Part shown: in pieces, positions 1-8,648 of the stretch
How the letters are laid out: each line of letters opens with the position of its first letter
How positions within the stretch are numbered: position 1 is the stretch's first letter
Assembly (NCBI GenBank): GCA_934157035.1
Contig: CAKPHG010000005.1
Span: forward strand, 1 to 64,000
DNA length: 64,000 bases
Reading direction: 5' to 3'
Source of the DNA: an uncultured Clostridia bacterium
GTDB taxonomy: Bacteria; Bacillota; Clostridia; TANB77; CAG-508
Notes under the pieces: generated by a model
What the model was told of the DNA's origin: nothing
What the model saw: only the letters and a program-made list of their open reading frames with translations
Database searches by the model: none
Translations under genes and position numbers: made by a program

Positions 1-1245
1 AAGAACACTTATTATAAAGGGTTAAATAGTTTCACCCTTAGACAGTTTTCAAGTAAAATAAATACTATGACTTTTTCTGTGACAATAATATGTTTGATGC
101 TGTTTATAACAATCTGTGTGCTATCAAGTGCATTATCGATGAAGAATTCTTTAAATAAAAACTTCATTGATTTCTCACCAAGAGATATAGAACTTTCAAA
201 AAGATGTAACGTTAATCAAGAAGAATCTGATATTACAGATATACAAAAGGAGAATTTAAAATTAAGTATTGAAGAAGCATTTAAAAAATTTGGGTTTGAT
301 TTTAATAGCAATTTAAAAAATATTGTTAAATTTTCATTATATTATGATGATAATGTTACATTAAAGTCTACACTTGGATCTTATCATGAAATAGCAAATA
401 AACAATATCCATTTTTAAATTATAGTGACTATATTATTTTAGTTAAAAATAGTGATTATAATAATATAGCAGATAGCTTTCATTTGGAAAAAGTCAAGTT
501 GGAAGATAATGAATATGTTGTAGTAGGAAATTATTCGAGCATTATTAATATTAAAAATGAAGCCTTAGAAAGAAATACTAAGATAACAATAAATCAAAAA
601 GATTATTATCCAAAATATAAAAAAGCAATCAATGGTTTTTATGAAATGGGAAGTCAAGAAACAGAAGCTGGTTTCATTGTTTTACCAGACAATGCTCTTA
701 AAGACGAACAAAAAATTAGAAATCAAATTATTGCTGATTATAATGGAAATCCTGATGATATTGAATCTACAATTAATTCAATCACTAAAAATAATCAATT
801 TTATATTGATTACGGCATAACTATTAATACAAAAAAAGATATTAGAGAAGCAAGTATTGGTTTAGGTGCTGTAGTTACATTTTTAGGTTTATATCTAGGT
901 ATCATATTTTTAATATCATGTGCTGCAATTCTTGCTCTAAAAGAGTTATCAGAATCAAGTGATAATGTAGAGAAGTTTAAGATGTTAAGAAGAATTGGTG
1001 TAGATGAAGCAATGATTAATAAGGCTTTATTTAGACAAATTGGAATATTTTTCATGTTTCCACTTATTTTAGCAAGTATACATTCAGTATTTGGAATAAT
1101 GTTTTGTAACAATATTTTAAAAACAATGGGTGTTAATTTTAATTTAAAATCAGTTATAATAACAGCTTTATTTATAATATTTATATATGGAGGTTATTTC
1201 TTTATAACTTATATATGTAGTAAAAATATAATTAAAGAAAAATAA
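1..1245 (+). CDS. ABC transporter permease, FtsX/BceB type (5' end outside window)
   Basis: The frame is already open at base 1 and reads a segment typical of FtsX/BceB permeases (SFTLRQFSSKINTM) before the first ATG at 67, so this is the C-terminal part of a longer protein, 414 residues visible. One membrane segment lies near the visible N-terminus (about bases 80-140), followed by a large extracytoplasmic domain and three further membrane segments near the C-terminus (about 850-960, 1030-1110, 1150-1225). Members of this family pair with an ATPase and often handle antimicrobial peptides or lipids; the partner is not in the window. A hairpin terminator follows directly. Confidence 0.8.
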   Translation, partial: KNTYYKGLNSFTLRQFSSKINTMTFSVTIICLMLFITICVLSSALSMKNSLNKNFIDFSPRDIELSKRCNVNQEESDITDIQKENLKLSIEEAFKKFGFDFNSNLKNIVKFSLYYDDNVTLKSTLGSYHEIANKQYPFLNYSDYIILVKNSDYNNIADSFHLEKVKLEDNEYVVVGNYSSIINIKNEALERNTKITINQKDYYPKYKKAINGFYEMGSQETEAGFIVLPDNALKDEQKIRNQIIADYNGNPDDIESTINSITKNNQFYIDYGITINTKKDIREASIGLGAVVTFLGLYLGIIFLISCAAILALKELSESSDNVEKFKMLRRIGVDEAMINKALFRQIGIFFMFPLILASIHSVFGIMFCNNILKTMGVNFNLKSVIITALFIIFIYGGYFFITYICSKNIIKEK

Positions 1246-1265
1246 TATATCTGATAAAACGATAA

Positions 1266-1292
1266 AAGAGGCTATTACAAGCCTCTTATTTT
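1266..1292 (+). terminator. Rho-independent terminator after the ABC permease
   Basis: The inverted repeat AAGAGGCT / AGCCTCTT with an 8-base loop is followed by a T-rich run. It also borders the stop of the minus-strand HTH remnant. Confidence 0.75.
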
Positions 1293-1528
1293 AATACTCC
1301 AATTTCTCCATATCAAATAATGGAGAGTCATAAAAATCTTTAAGTTCTATTTTTAAAGTTTTACACATTTTAAAGATAATTGTAAAACTTGGATTATCTA
1401 CATTGTTTGCTAATAATGCTCTTAATGTTGATGGTGCAATAGCAGATAATTCAGCAAGTTTATTTGGAGTGTAATTATAATAGTTAGAGAAGAAATAAGT
1501 AATAAAGATAGCAAAAGATATAATTTGA
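1291..1528 (-). pseudogene. XRE-family HTH regulator remnant lacking a start
   Basis: The minus strand encodes an open frame of about 78 codons containing a clear Cro/C1-type HTH core (TPNKLAELSAIAPSTLRALL) and the tail DNPSFTIIFKMCKTLKIELKDF, ending LEKLEY-like at the TAA at 1291-1293. No ATG, GTG or TTG precedes the HTH in this frame and the N-terminal part is corrupted; the frame is closed by a TAA just upstream. Family members are short transcriptional regulators of about 70 residues. I read it as a decayed gene; a non-standard start is less likely. Confidence 0.6.
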
Positions 1529-1644
1529 TTTTTACCTTAATATATAGTATATAATTATGAACAGAAAAAACACAAATGTATGATTTTACAATTCGCACAA
1601 TTTATTGAACTTTGAAATATGGTATAATGTTAGCAGTGAACGGA

Positions 1645-1669
1645 TGTGGACGGTGTCCACAATTTGTCC
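1645..1669 (+). repeat. GTGGAC/GTCCAC hairpin with a third complementary copy
   Basis: GTGGAC-ggt-GTCCAC forms a perfect 6-bp hairpin and a further GTCCAC follows 4 bases later, allowing alternative pairing. It lies downstream of an extended -10 promoter-like TGGTATAAT (about 1620-1628). The core TGTGGACGG is shared with the intergenic palindrome at 16704-16742. Confidence 0.4.
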
Positions 1670-1787
1670 ACAGTAGAGAAATATTTATAATATAAATAGT
1701 ACAGATAATACAAATAATATAGATGTTACCTAGTCTGGAAAAGCCTGAAATACAGGTAATATTATAAATACAAATAATACAGATAAT

Positions 1788-1847
1788 ATGGGAGTACAAA
1801 GTTCTTGTGGCAGCGGCAAAAAGTATAAAAACTGTTGCGGAAAGTAA
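1788..1847 (+). pseudogene. SEC-C zinc-binding tail remnant (SecA-like C-terminus)
   Basis: Nineteen codons end in SSCGSGKKYKNCCGK and a stop, which is the SEC-C metal-binding motif found at the C-terminus of SecA and of some small proteins. Upstream, the same DNA shows two degenerate copies of an Asn/Thr-rich linker, but stop codons separate them in frame. No ribosome site precedes the ATG at 1788. I infer the decayed end of a SEC-C protein; a functional micro-peptide is possible but unsupported. Confidence 0.5.
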
Positions 1848-1869
1848 AGAACACAAAAAAATAAAAAAA

Positions 1870-1912
1870 TTAGCACTCTCCTATTGAAAGTGCTAATTTT
1901 TTATGATATAAT
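1870..1912 (+). promoter_or_regulatory. CIRCE operator overlapping the clpB promoter
   Basis: TTAGCACTC-N9-AAGTGCTAA (1870-1896) matches the HrcA operator consensus TTAGCACTC-N9-GAGTGCTAA at 17 of 18 arm positions. It overlaps the -35 of a near-ideal promoter: TTGAAA at 1884-1889, 17-base spacer, TATAAT at 1907-1912. HrcA repression released by heat or misfolded protein is the known role of CIRCE, and clpB follows, so control of clpB by HrcA is the natural reading. Confidence 0.85.
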
Positions 1913-1956
1913 ATAGTAGCAAAGAAAAAAACATAATTACTAATAAAAAATAAACA

Positions 1957-1990
1957 AAAAGCACATTCTAAAATTAAAGATTGTGCTTTT
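1957..1990 (+). promoter_or_regulatory. 5'-leader hairpin upstream of clpB
   Basis: AAAAGCACA (1957-1965) pairs perfectly with TGTGCTTTT (1982-1990), extended inward by TCT/AGA across one mismatch. It lies inside the clpB leader between promoter and ribosome site. It could be an attenuator or an RNA-stabilising stem; no function is demonstrated. Confidence 0.45.
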
Positions 1991-2019
1991 AAAATGATTT
2001 ATGTAAGGAGGGAAAAGAT

Positions 2020-4620
2020 ATGAATATTCAAAAATTTACACAAAAATCAGTTGAGGCAATACAAAATGCTCAGAATATAGCAATACAAAATAATAATGCA
2101 CAAATAGAACAAGAACATTTATTACTTGCATTGTTAGAACAAGATAATAGTTTAATAAAAGAACTATTAAAAAAGATAGGTACCTCAGAAAAATTTGAAG
2201 AGGTATTACAAGAAAATGTTAACAAAAAACCAAAAATGACAGGAGGAGCAAGAAGAAACGATAGTATATATGTATCACAAGATGTAGATATAGTTTTAAA
2301 TGATTCAGAAAAAATTGCAACTAATATGAAAGATGAGTATGTTTCAGTAGAACATATAATGCTATCAATATTTGATAATGCAAACAGCGAAATAAAAGAA
2401 TTATTTAGAACTTTTGGTATAACAAAAAATGAATTTTTAAAAGCTTTATCAAGTGTAAGAGGCAACACTAGAGTAACAACAGATAATCCAGAGGAGACTT
2501 ATGATGCTTTAAAAAAATATGGTCAAGACCTAGTAAAAATGGCAAGAGAACAAAAATTAGATCCTGTTATAGGAAGAGATACAGAAATAAGAAATGTTAT
2601 AAGAATTTTGTCAAGAAAAACAAAAAATAATCCATGTTTAATTGGTGAACCAGGTGTTGGTAAAACAGCTATAGCTGAGGGATTAGCACTTAGAATTGTA
2701 AGAGGAGATGTTCCAGAAGGATTAAAAGACTGTACAATATTCTCATTAGATATGGGTTCTCTTGTAGCTGGTGCAAAATACAGAGGAGAATTTGAAGAGA
2801 GACTTAAAGCAGTATTACAAGAGGTAAAGAAAAGCGAAGGCAAAATTATATTATTTATTGATGAAATCCATACAATAGTTGGTGCAGGTAAAACAGATGG
2901 TGCAATGGACGCAGGAAATTTATTAAAACCAATGCTTGCAAGAGGAGAATTACACTGTATAGGTGCAACAACATTAAATGAATATCGTCAATATATAGAA
3001 AAAGACCAAGCTTTGGAAAGACGTTTTCAACCTGTAATGGTTGATGAACCTTCAGTAGAAGATACAATATCAATCTTAAGAGGTTTAAAAGAAAGATATG
3101 AAGTATTTCATGGCGTAAAAATTGCTGACAATGCATTAATAGCAGCAGCAACTTTGTCACATCGTTATATTTCAGATAGATTTTTACCAGATAAAGCCAT
3201 AGATTTAATAGATGAAGCTTGTAGTATGATAAAAACTGAAATGGAGTCAATGCCAACAGAGTTAGATGAAATTTCTAGAAAAATAATGCAATTAGAAATA
3301 GAAGAAACTGCATTATCTAAAGAAACAGATGAAATTTCAAAACAAAGATTACAAGATATTCAAAAAGAAAAGGCTGAACTAAAAACAAAGTTTGATTCAA
3401 TGAAGGCAAAATGGGAAAATGAGAAACAAGACATAATGAAAGTACAAAAATTACGTGAAGAAATTGAAAAGGTAAATGGACAAATAGAACAAGCTGAAAG
3501 AAATTATGAATTAAATAAAGCTGCAGAATTAAAATATGGCAAATTACCAGAATTACAAAGTCAACTAGAAATTGAAGAAGAAAAGGCAGAAAAAGAGAAA
3601 AATAAGGATGACAATTTATTAAGAAACAAAGTGACAGAAGACGAAATAGCAAAAATAATTTCTAGATGGACGGGAATTCCAGTTTCAAAATTAATGGAAG
3701 GTGAAAGAGAAAAATTATTGCATTTAAGTGAAATATTGCATAAAAGAGTAATAGGTCAAGATGAAGCAGTAGAAAAAGTTTCTGAAGCAATTATTCGTTC
3801 AAGAGCAGGAATTAGTGATCCAAGCAAACCTATAGGTTCATTCTTATTCTTAGGCCCAACAGGTGTTGGTAAAACCGAACTTGCAAAAGCATTAGCAGAG
3901 AGTTTGTTTGATGATGAACACAATATTGTAAGAATAGATATGTCTGAATATATGGAAAAATATTCTGTATCTAGATTAATTGGTGCACCCCCAGGATATG
4001 TAGGATATGAAGAGGGAGGACAATTAACAGAAGCAGTAAGAAGAAAACCTTATTCAGTTGTATTATTTGATGAAGTAGAAAAAGCACATCCAGATGTATT
4101 TAACATATTATTACAAGTTTTAGATGATGGACGTATAACAGATTCTCAAGGAAGAACAGTCGACTTTAAGAATACAATAATAATATTAACATCAAATTTA
4201 GGTTCAGAGTATATTCTAGAGGGAATACAAAAAGATGGAGAAATATCTGAAGAAGCAAAGAACAAAGTAAATGCATTATTAAAACAAAGTTTTAGACCAG
4301 AATTTTTGAATCGTCTAGATGAAATAGTATTCTATAAACCATTAAAGAAAAACGAAATTTCAAAAATATTAGAATTGTTAATAAAAGACTTAGAAAGAAG
4401 ATTGGAAGACAAACACATTAATCTAAAATTAACAGATTCAGCAAAAGAATATCTAATAGACAATGGATATGATGAAATTTATGGTGCAAGACCTTTAAAA
4501 AGATTTGTACAAAAGAAATTAGAAACATTAGTAGCAAAGAAAATATTAGCACAAGAAATTCTACCAAACACAACAGTGACAGTTGACTGCATAAATGGTG
4601 AATTAGATTTAAAAAAATAA
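2020..4620 (+). CDS. clpB: ATP-dependent disaggregase ClpB
   Basis: 866 residues, the usual ClpB length. ClpB is a cytoplasmic hexameric AAA+ chaperone that, with DnaK, extracts and refolds aggregated proteins. The N-terminal Clp repeat domain covers about residues 1-145. NBD1 has Walker A GEPGVGKTA near 208 and Walker B LFIDEIHT; a charged coiled-coil middle domain at about 410-530 separates ClpB from ClpA/ClpC; NBD2 has Walker A GPTGVGKTE near 611 and the C-terminal YGARPLKR motif. There is no ClpP-binding loop insertion that I can see. A strong AAGGAGGG precedes the ATG. The gene is monocistronic between the CIRCE promoter and a large terminator. Confidence 0.97.
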   Translation: MNIQKFTQKSVEAIQNAQNIAIQNNNAQIEQEHLLLALLEQDNSLIKELLKKIGTSEKFEEVLQENVNKKPKMTGGARRNDSIYVSQDVDIVLNDSEKIATNMKDEYVSVEHIMLSIFDNANSEIKELFRTFGITKNEFLKALSSVRGNTRVTTDNPEETYDALKKYGQDLVKMAREQKLDPVIGRDTEIRNVIRILSRKTKNNPCLIGEPGVGKTAIAEGLALRIVRGDVPEGLKDCTIFSLDMGSLVAGAKYRGEFEERLKAVLQEVKKSEGKIILFIDEIHTIVGAGKTDGAMDAGNLLKPMLARGELHCIGATTLNEYRQYIEKDQALERRFQPVMVDEPSVEDTISILRGLKERYEVFHGVKIADNALIAAATLSHRYISDRFLPDKAIDLIDEACSMIKTEMESMPTELDEISRKIMQLEIEETALSKETDEISKQRLQDIQKEKAELKTKFDSMKAKWENEKQDIMKVQKLREEIEKVNGQIEQAERNYELNKAAELKYGKLPELQSQLEIEEEKAEKEKNKDDNLLRNKVTEDEIAKIISRWTGIPVSKLMEGEREKLLHLSEILHKRVIGQDEAVEKVSEAIIRSRAGISDPSKPIGSFLFLGPTGVGKTELAKALAESLFDDEHNIVRIDMSEYMEKYSVSRLIGAPPGYVGYEEGGQLTEAVRRKPYSVVLFDEVEKAHPDVFNILLQVLDDGRITDSQGRTVDFKNTIIILTSNLGSEYILEGIQKDGEISEEAKNKVNALLKQSFRPEFLNRLDEIVFYKPLKKNEISKILELLIKDLERRLEDKHINLKLTDSAKEYLIDNGYDEIYGARPLKRFVQKKLETLVAKKILAQEILPNTTVTVDCINGELDLKK

Positions 4621-4628
4621 AAACATTT

Positions 4629-4677
4629 ATAAAGGACATTTTTGGACAGATGTAATCTGACCAAAAATGTCCTTTAT
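4629..4677. terminator. Large bidirectional terminator between clpB and tetR
   Basis: The arms ATAAAGGACATTTTTGG (4629-4645) and its exact complement (4661-4677) enclose a second small stem CAGA/TCTG. It ends both clpB and the convergent tetR, whose stop lies inside it. The left arm is related to the sequence at 16704. Confidence 0.85.
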
Positions 4678-5279
4678 ATTAATAAACTTGCTATTAAATC
4701 AATTACTGTACTTGTCATTACATCATAATTTAATTCACTGTGTTTATGATATACAATTTCATGGCATAAGTCATCAATTAAATTTATTGCTATATGAACT
4801 TTTTCATATAGGTTAGTTGTGTTAAAACCATTATTTGCTAGTATATTATAAAGTGTTTTTGTCATATACATTTCGTGCTCTTGAAAAAAGCAAGCTATTT
4901 CTTTATCTGAGTGAACCATAGCTGTAATTTCTTCGTGAGCTGATTGTGAAAGCTTATGATTTTCTACAAATTTATCAATCATCTCTTTTAATATTTCTTT
5001 TATATTATCTTTTGAAAAATATTTTTGCTCAGTTACAGTAAGCATAGGGTAGAAAATGTCACCTGCATATCTTTTAATTCCTTCAAGTAATATATCATGT
5101 TTATCATTAAAATATTGATACACAATACCAGTAGAAACACCAGCAGCTTTTGCTATTTGTGCCGTGTTTGTGTTGTAGTATCCTTTATTACATATAAGCT
5201 CGAAACCAGCCTCTATAATTTTTTCTTTTTTCTCAATAGAACGTTTTTGTATAGGTTCTCTAATATCGTTAGATGTCAT
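4674..5279 (-). CDS. TetR-family transcriptional regulator
   Basis: 201 residues. The N-terminal HTH (about residues 15-60) carries the family pattern ICNKGYYNTNTAQIAKAAGVSTGIVYQYF; the remaining all-helical part is the variable ligand domain. Ribosome site AGGAAGG lies 9 bases before the ATG. The gene is divergent from an ABC ATPase-permease pair, with back-to-back promoters and a 22-bp palindrome between them, so it very likely represses both its own gene and the transporter. The inducer cannot be read from sequence. Confidence 0.9.
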   Translation of the reverse strand: MTSNDIREPIQKRSIEKKEKIIEAGFELICNKGYYNTNTAQIAKAAGVSTGIVYQYFNDKHDILLEGIKRYAGDIFYPMLTVTEQKYFSKDNIKEILKEMIDKFVENHKLSQSAHEEITAMVHSDKEIACFFQEHEMYMTKTLYNILANNGFNTTNLYEKVHIAINLIDDLCHEIVYHKHSELNYDVMTSTVIDLIASLLI

Positions 5280-5311
5280 ATTTATCAGACCTTCCTCTAA
5301 AATTAAATTAA

Positions 5312-5400
5312 TTATATTATAATGTCAACGAAATAAAAAGTCAAGAAATATGAAAAACTTTTCATATTCTATTGACTTTTGAAATAATAATATTTATAAT
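5312..5400. promoter_or_regulatory. Divergent promoters around a 22-bp palindromic operator
   Basis: AATATGAAAA-AC-TTTTCATATT (5347-5368) is a perfect palindrome. It sits between two -35 boxes: TTGACT (5372-5377) with TATAAT (5395-5400, 17-base spacer) facing the transporter, and the complementary AGTCAA (5339-5344) facing tetR with TATAAT about 18 bases on. A TetR dimer here would block both. A partial copy (AATATGAAA...TTTC) lies at about 5410-5430. Confidence 0.75.
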
Positions 5401-5443
5401 GTCTAACAGAATATGAAATAAATTTCAAGTTAAGGAGGAAACT

Positions 5444-6154
5444 ATGGAAAAAATAGTTGAAATAAAAAATGTAAGTAAAATTTACAAAACAGGAGAAAAA
5501 GAATTTAAAGCACTAGACAACATTGATTTATCTATAAACAAAGGAGAATTTGTTGTAATACTTGGACCATCAGGAGCAGGAAAATCAACATTATTAAATT
5601 TAATAGGTGGAATGGATACACCAACAAATGGAACTATAAAAATTGATGGAGAAGATATCTCAAAATATAATGAGAACAAATTAAGCGAGTATAGAGCAGA
5701 AAATATTGGATTTATCTTTCAATTTTACAACATATTACCAACACTTACAGTACTAGAAAATGTTGAATTGATTAAAGATGTTGTAAAAAACGGAAACGAT
5801 AGCAAAGAAGCTATAAAAGCTGTTGGATTAGAAAATCACATGAATAAATTTCCAAATCAATTATCTGGAGGTGAACAACAAAGAGTTTCTATAGCAAGAG
5901 CTATAGCTAAAAATCCAAAATTACTTTTATGCGATGAACCAACAGGTGCACTAGATTCAAAAACTGGTGTAGAGGTTTTAAAACTATTACGCAAACAATG
6001 TGATGGAAATAATGGAGCAAATACAGTAATTATAGTAACTCACAATAGTCTATTTGCAGATATTGCAGACACAGTAATAAGAGTAAAAAACGGAAAAATA
6101 GAAAGCGTAACTGCAAACGAAAATCCTAAAAAGATTGACGAGGTGAAATGGTAA
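5444..6154 (+). CDS. ABC transporter ATP-binding protein, LolD/MacB type
   Basis: 236 residues. Walker [10 protein letters not shown] (about residues 41-49), Q-loop IFQFYN, signature LSGGEQQR, Walker [13 protein letters not shown] and switch His in VTHNS are all intact. This subfamily energises FtsX-like permeases (MacB, LolCDE, BceAB) rather than nutrient importers. RBS AAGGAGG. Its stop overlaps the permease start (TAATG), indicating translational coupling. Control by the divergent TetR is inferred. Confidence 0.93.
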   Translation: MEKIVEIKNVSKIYKTGEKEFKALDNIDLSINKGEFVVILGPSGAGKSTLLNLIGGMDTPTNGTIKIDGEDISKYNENKLSEYRAENIGFIFQFYNILPTLTVLENVELIKDVVKNGNDSKEAIKAVGLENHMNKFPNQLSGGEQQRVSIARAIAKNPKLLLCDEPTGALDSKTGVEVLKLLRKQCDGNNGANTVIIVTHNSLFADIADTVIRVKNGKIESVTANENPKKIDEVKW

Positions 6155-8571
6155 TGGCTAAGTTAAACAAAAAAATATTAAGAGATATAAAACAAAATAA
6201 AATGCAGTTTTTTAATGTTTTTATTATGATATTTTTAGGAGTATTTGTTTTTGCAGGAGTCCATTCATATATGGATGGTATGCAAATAAGTGGAGATAAT
6301 TACTATGAATCAAACAATTTACAAGACTTATGGCTAACTGGTGAAAACTTTAATAAAGAAGACTTAGACAAAGTAAAAAATATCGAAAATGTTAAAAATG
6401 CAGAAAGATTATTAAGTATAAGAACAGATTTAGAAAATGAAAAAGAAAAAGATGTACAACTAGAAACAATCTTTATAGAATCAAATGAAATATCAAAAAT
6501 GTACATTGCAGATGGAGAAGAATTTTCTAAAGAAAAAGACGGTGTATGGTTTGATAGCTATTTAGCAAAATATCTAGACTTAAAAGTTGGAGATGAAATT
6601 ACTTTTAAATATAAAGACTACACAATGACAGAAAAAATAAGAGGTCTAGTAAATACACCAAACCATGTTTATTTTGTAAAAGATGAAACAGCGATTTTTC
6701 CAACACATAAAGATTATGGTTACATATATCTTTCTATAAATGAGTTTCCAAAACAATATATTTATGATGAGCTAAAAAATAAAATTGTAGCTCAAAATCC
6801 TATAATGAAAAACATGAAAGATAGCATAACAAACGAAACAATAGAAAAAATGATTCCAGACTTTAATATAGAAGATTATTATATATTTAATCAAGTAATT
6901 GTAGATGTAGATGATACGAGCAAAATAGAAGAAACAAAAAGAAATATAGAAAACGATGTTAAAGCTGCAATAGCAGTTACAGATAGAGAAGCAAGTGCAT
7001 CTTGCGAAACATACAATTCAGAAATAGAAGAGGGAGCAACTTATTCAGAAGTATTCACATTTTTATTCTTATTTATAGCAATATTATCTGTTGTAACAAC
7101 AATGAACAGATTTGTGAAAAAACAAAGAACACAAATAGGAACACTAAAAGCATTAGGATTTAAAAATAGCAAAATAATAAGACACTATGTAGGATATGGA
7201 TTTTATATAAGTATAGCAGCTTCAATACTTGCACTATTAGTTGGAAACTTTGGATTAGGCAAATTCTTCATGAACATGGAAATGTCGTATTTTGAAGTTC
7301 CAGTTTATAGTACAATATTATTACCTACAGTATATATACTTGCAGTATTTGTAGTAGTTATAGTAACTATTGCAACATATTTCTCTTGCAGAAAAATCTT
7401 AAAAGAACCAGCAGTAGAAGCATTAAGAATAGAAATACCAAAAGTAAAGAAAACAAATTTTGACTTAACAACAAAAGGAATATTCAAAAAGGCTTCAATT
7501 TCTACAAGATGGAATTTAAGAGATATAGGAAGAAATAAAGGAAGAAGCATAATGGGTATAGTAGGAATAATAGGATGTACAATGCTTTTAGTATGTGCAT
7601 TTGGCTTACTAGACACAATGAATTCTTACTTAGACTGGCAATTTGATAAAATAAATAATTTTGAATATAAATTAGGATTATCAAGTAACTATACTGATGA
7701 AGAGCTAGAAGATGCAAAAAACAAATACGGAAATGCTACAAGTCAAACTCTAGCAATAGAAGTAAAAAATGGAGATAAAAAAGAAACAAATACTTTAACA
7801 ATAAATGATGCAAAAGATTATTTAAAATATACAGACCATAACAAAAACTATATAGACTTAAAAGATGATGGAATATATATTACAGAAAAATTATCAGAAA
7901 AATACGACTTAAAAGTTGGAGACGAGATATCTTGGCATGCATTTGGAAACAATAATTGGTATACATGTAAAATAGTAGGAATAAATCGCGACCCACAAAA
8001 TCAAAATTTAAATATGACTAGAAAATATTATGAGTCTTTAGGACTTGAATATAAAGCAGATTCGTTATATACTAATTATGACTTGAGTGATACAAAAACA
8101 ATCGCAGGAGTAGAAACAATACAAAGCATTTCAAACCTAAGAGAAGGTATAGAAAGCATGTTAGAAACTACAAAAACAATGGTTGTAATATTAATAGTAG
8201 TATCAGTAATTTTAGCATATGTAATTATTTACAATTTAGGAATACTATCATTTGCAGAAAAACAATATCAATTTGCAACATTAAAAGTATTAGGATTTAA
8301 AGACAAGCAAATAGAGAAAATATTTGTAAAACAAAATATATGGCTTTCTATAGTAGGTATTCTAGCAGGATTACCACTAGGATATATAATGATAGACTAT
8401 ATATTTAAAGCAGCACTTGGAGAAAACTATGACTTTCCAGCAATGATAAGCGTACCTTCATACTTATATGCAGCAATAGGAAGCTTTGTAGTAGCATTAG
8501 TTGTAAATAAAATATTATCTAGAAAAGTCAAAACAATTGATATGGTAAGCAGTTTAAAAGGAAACGAGTAA
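6154..8571 (+). CDS. ABC transporter permease with two FtsX domains
   Basis: About 805 residues. There is an N-terminal membrane segment (FFNVFIMIFLGVFVFAG), a first extracytoplasmic domain, a three-helix FtsX module at about residues 300-425, a second copy beginning with another membrane segment near 465, a second extracytoplasmic domain and a final three-helix FtsX module at 665-800. Two starts are possible: ATG 6148 or ATG 6154. GAGGTGA (6140-6146) is 7 bases from 6154 but abuts 6148, and TAATG coupling also favours 6154. With the preceding ATPase it forms an efflux or lipid/peptide-handling transporter; the substrate is unknown. Confidence 0.9.
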   Translation: MAKLNKKILRDIKQNKMQFFNVFIMIFLGVFVFAGVHSYMDGMQISGDNYYESNNLQDLWLTGENFNKEDLDKVKNIENVKNAERLLSIRTDLENEKEKDVQLETIFIESNEISKMYIADGEEFSKEKDGVWFDSYLAKYLDLKVGDEITFKYKDYTMTEKIRGLVNTPNHVYFVKDETAIFPTHKDYGYIYLSINEFPKQYIYDELKNKIVAQNPIMKNMKDSITNETIEKMIPDFNIEDYYIFNQVIVDVDDTSKIEETKRNIENDVKAAIAVTDREASASCETYNSEIEEGATYSEVFTFLFLFIAILSVVTTMNRFVKKQRTQIGTLKALGFKNSKIIRHYVGYGFYISIAASILALLVGNFGLGKFFMNMEMSYFEVPVYSTILLPTVYILAVFVVVIVTIATYFSCRKILKEPAVEALRIEIPKVKKTNFDLTTKGIFKKASISTRWNLRDIGRNKGRSIMGIVGIIGCTMLLVCAFGLLDTMNSYLDWQFDKINNFEYKLGLSSNYTDEELEDAKNKYGNATSQTLAIEVKNGDKKETNTLTINDAKDYLKYTDHNKNYIDLKDDGIYITEKLSEKYDLKVGDEISWHAFGNNNWYTCKIVGINRDPQNQNLNMTRKYYESLGLEYKADSLYTNYDLSDTKTIAGVETIQSISNLREGIESMLETTKTMVVILIVVSVILAYVIIYNLGILSFAEKQYQFATLKVLGFKDKQIEKIFVKQNIWLSIVGILAGLPLGYIMIDYIFKAALGENYDFPAMISVPSYLYAAIGSFVVALVVNKILSRKVKTIDMVSSLKGNE

Positions 8572-8572
8572 C

Positions 8573-8601
8573 GTGGCAAAAGGGACGCCCTTTTTTACCA
8601 C
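8573..8601 (+). terminator. Terminator of the TetR-linked ABC operon
   Basis: GTGGcaAAAGGG / CCCTTTTTTACCAC with a 3-base ACG loop. It directly follows the permease stop. Confidence 0.75.
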
Positions 8602-8648
8602 AAAATTTGATATGAGTTATACTGCTTTAAATAGAGGAAAAAGAAAAA

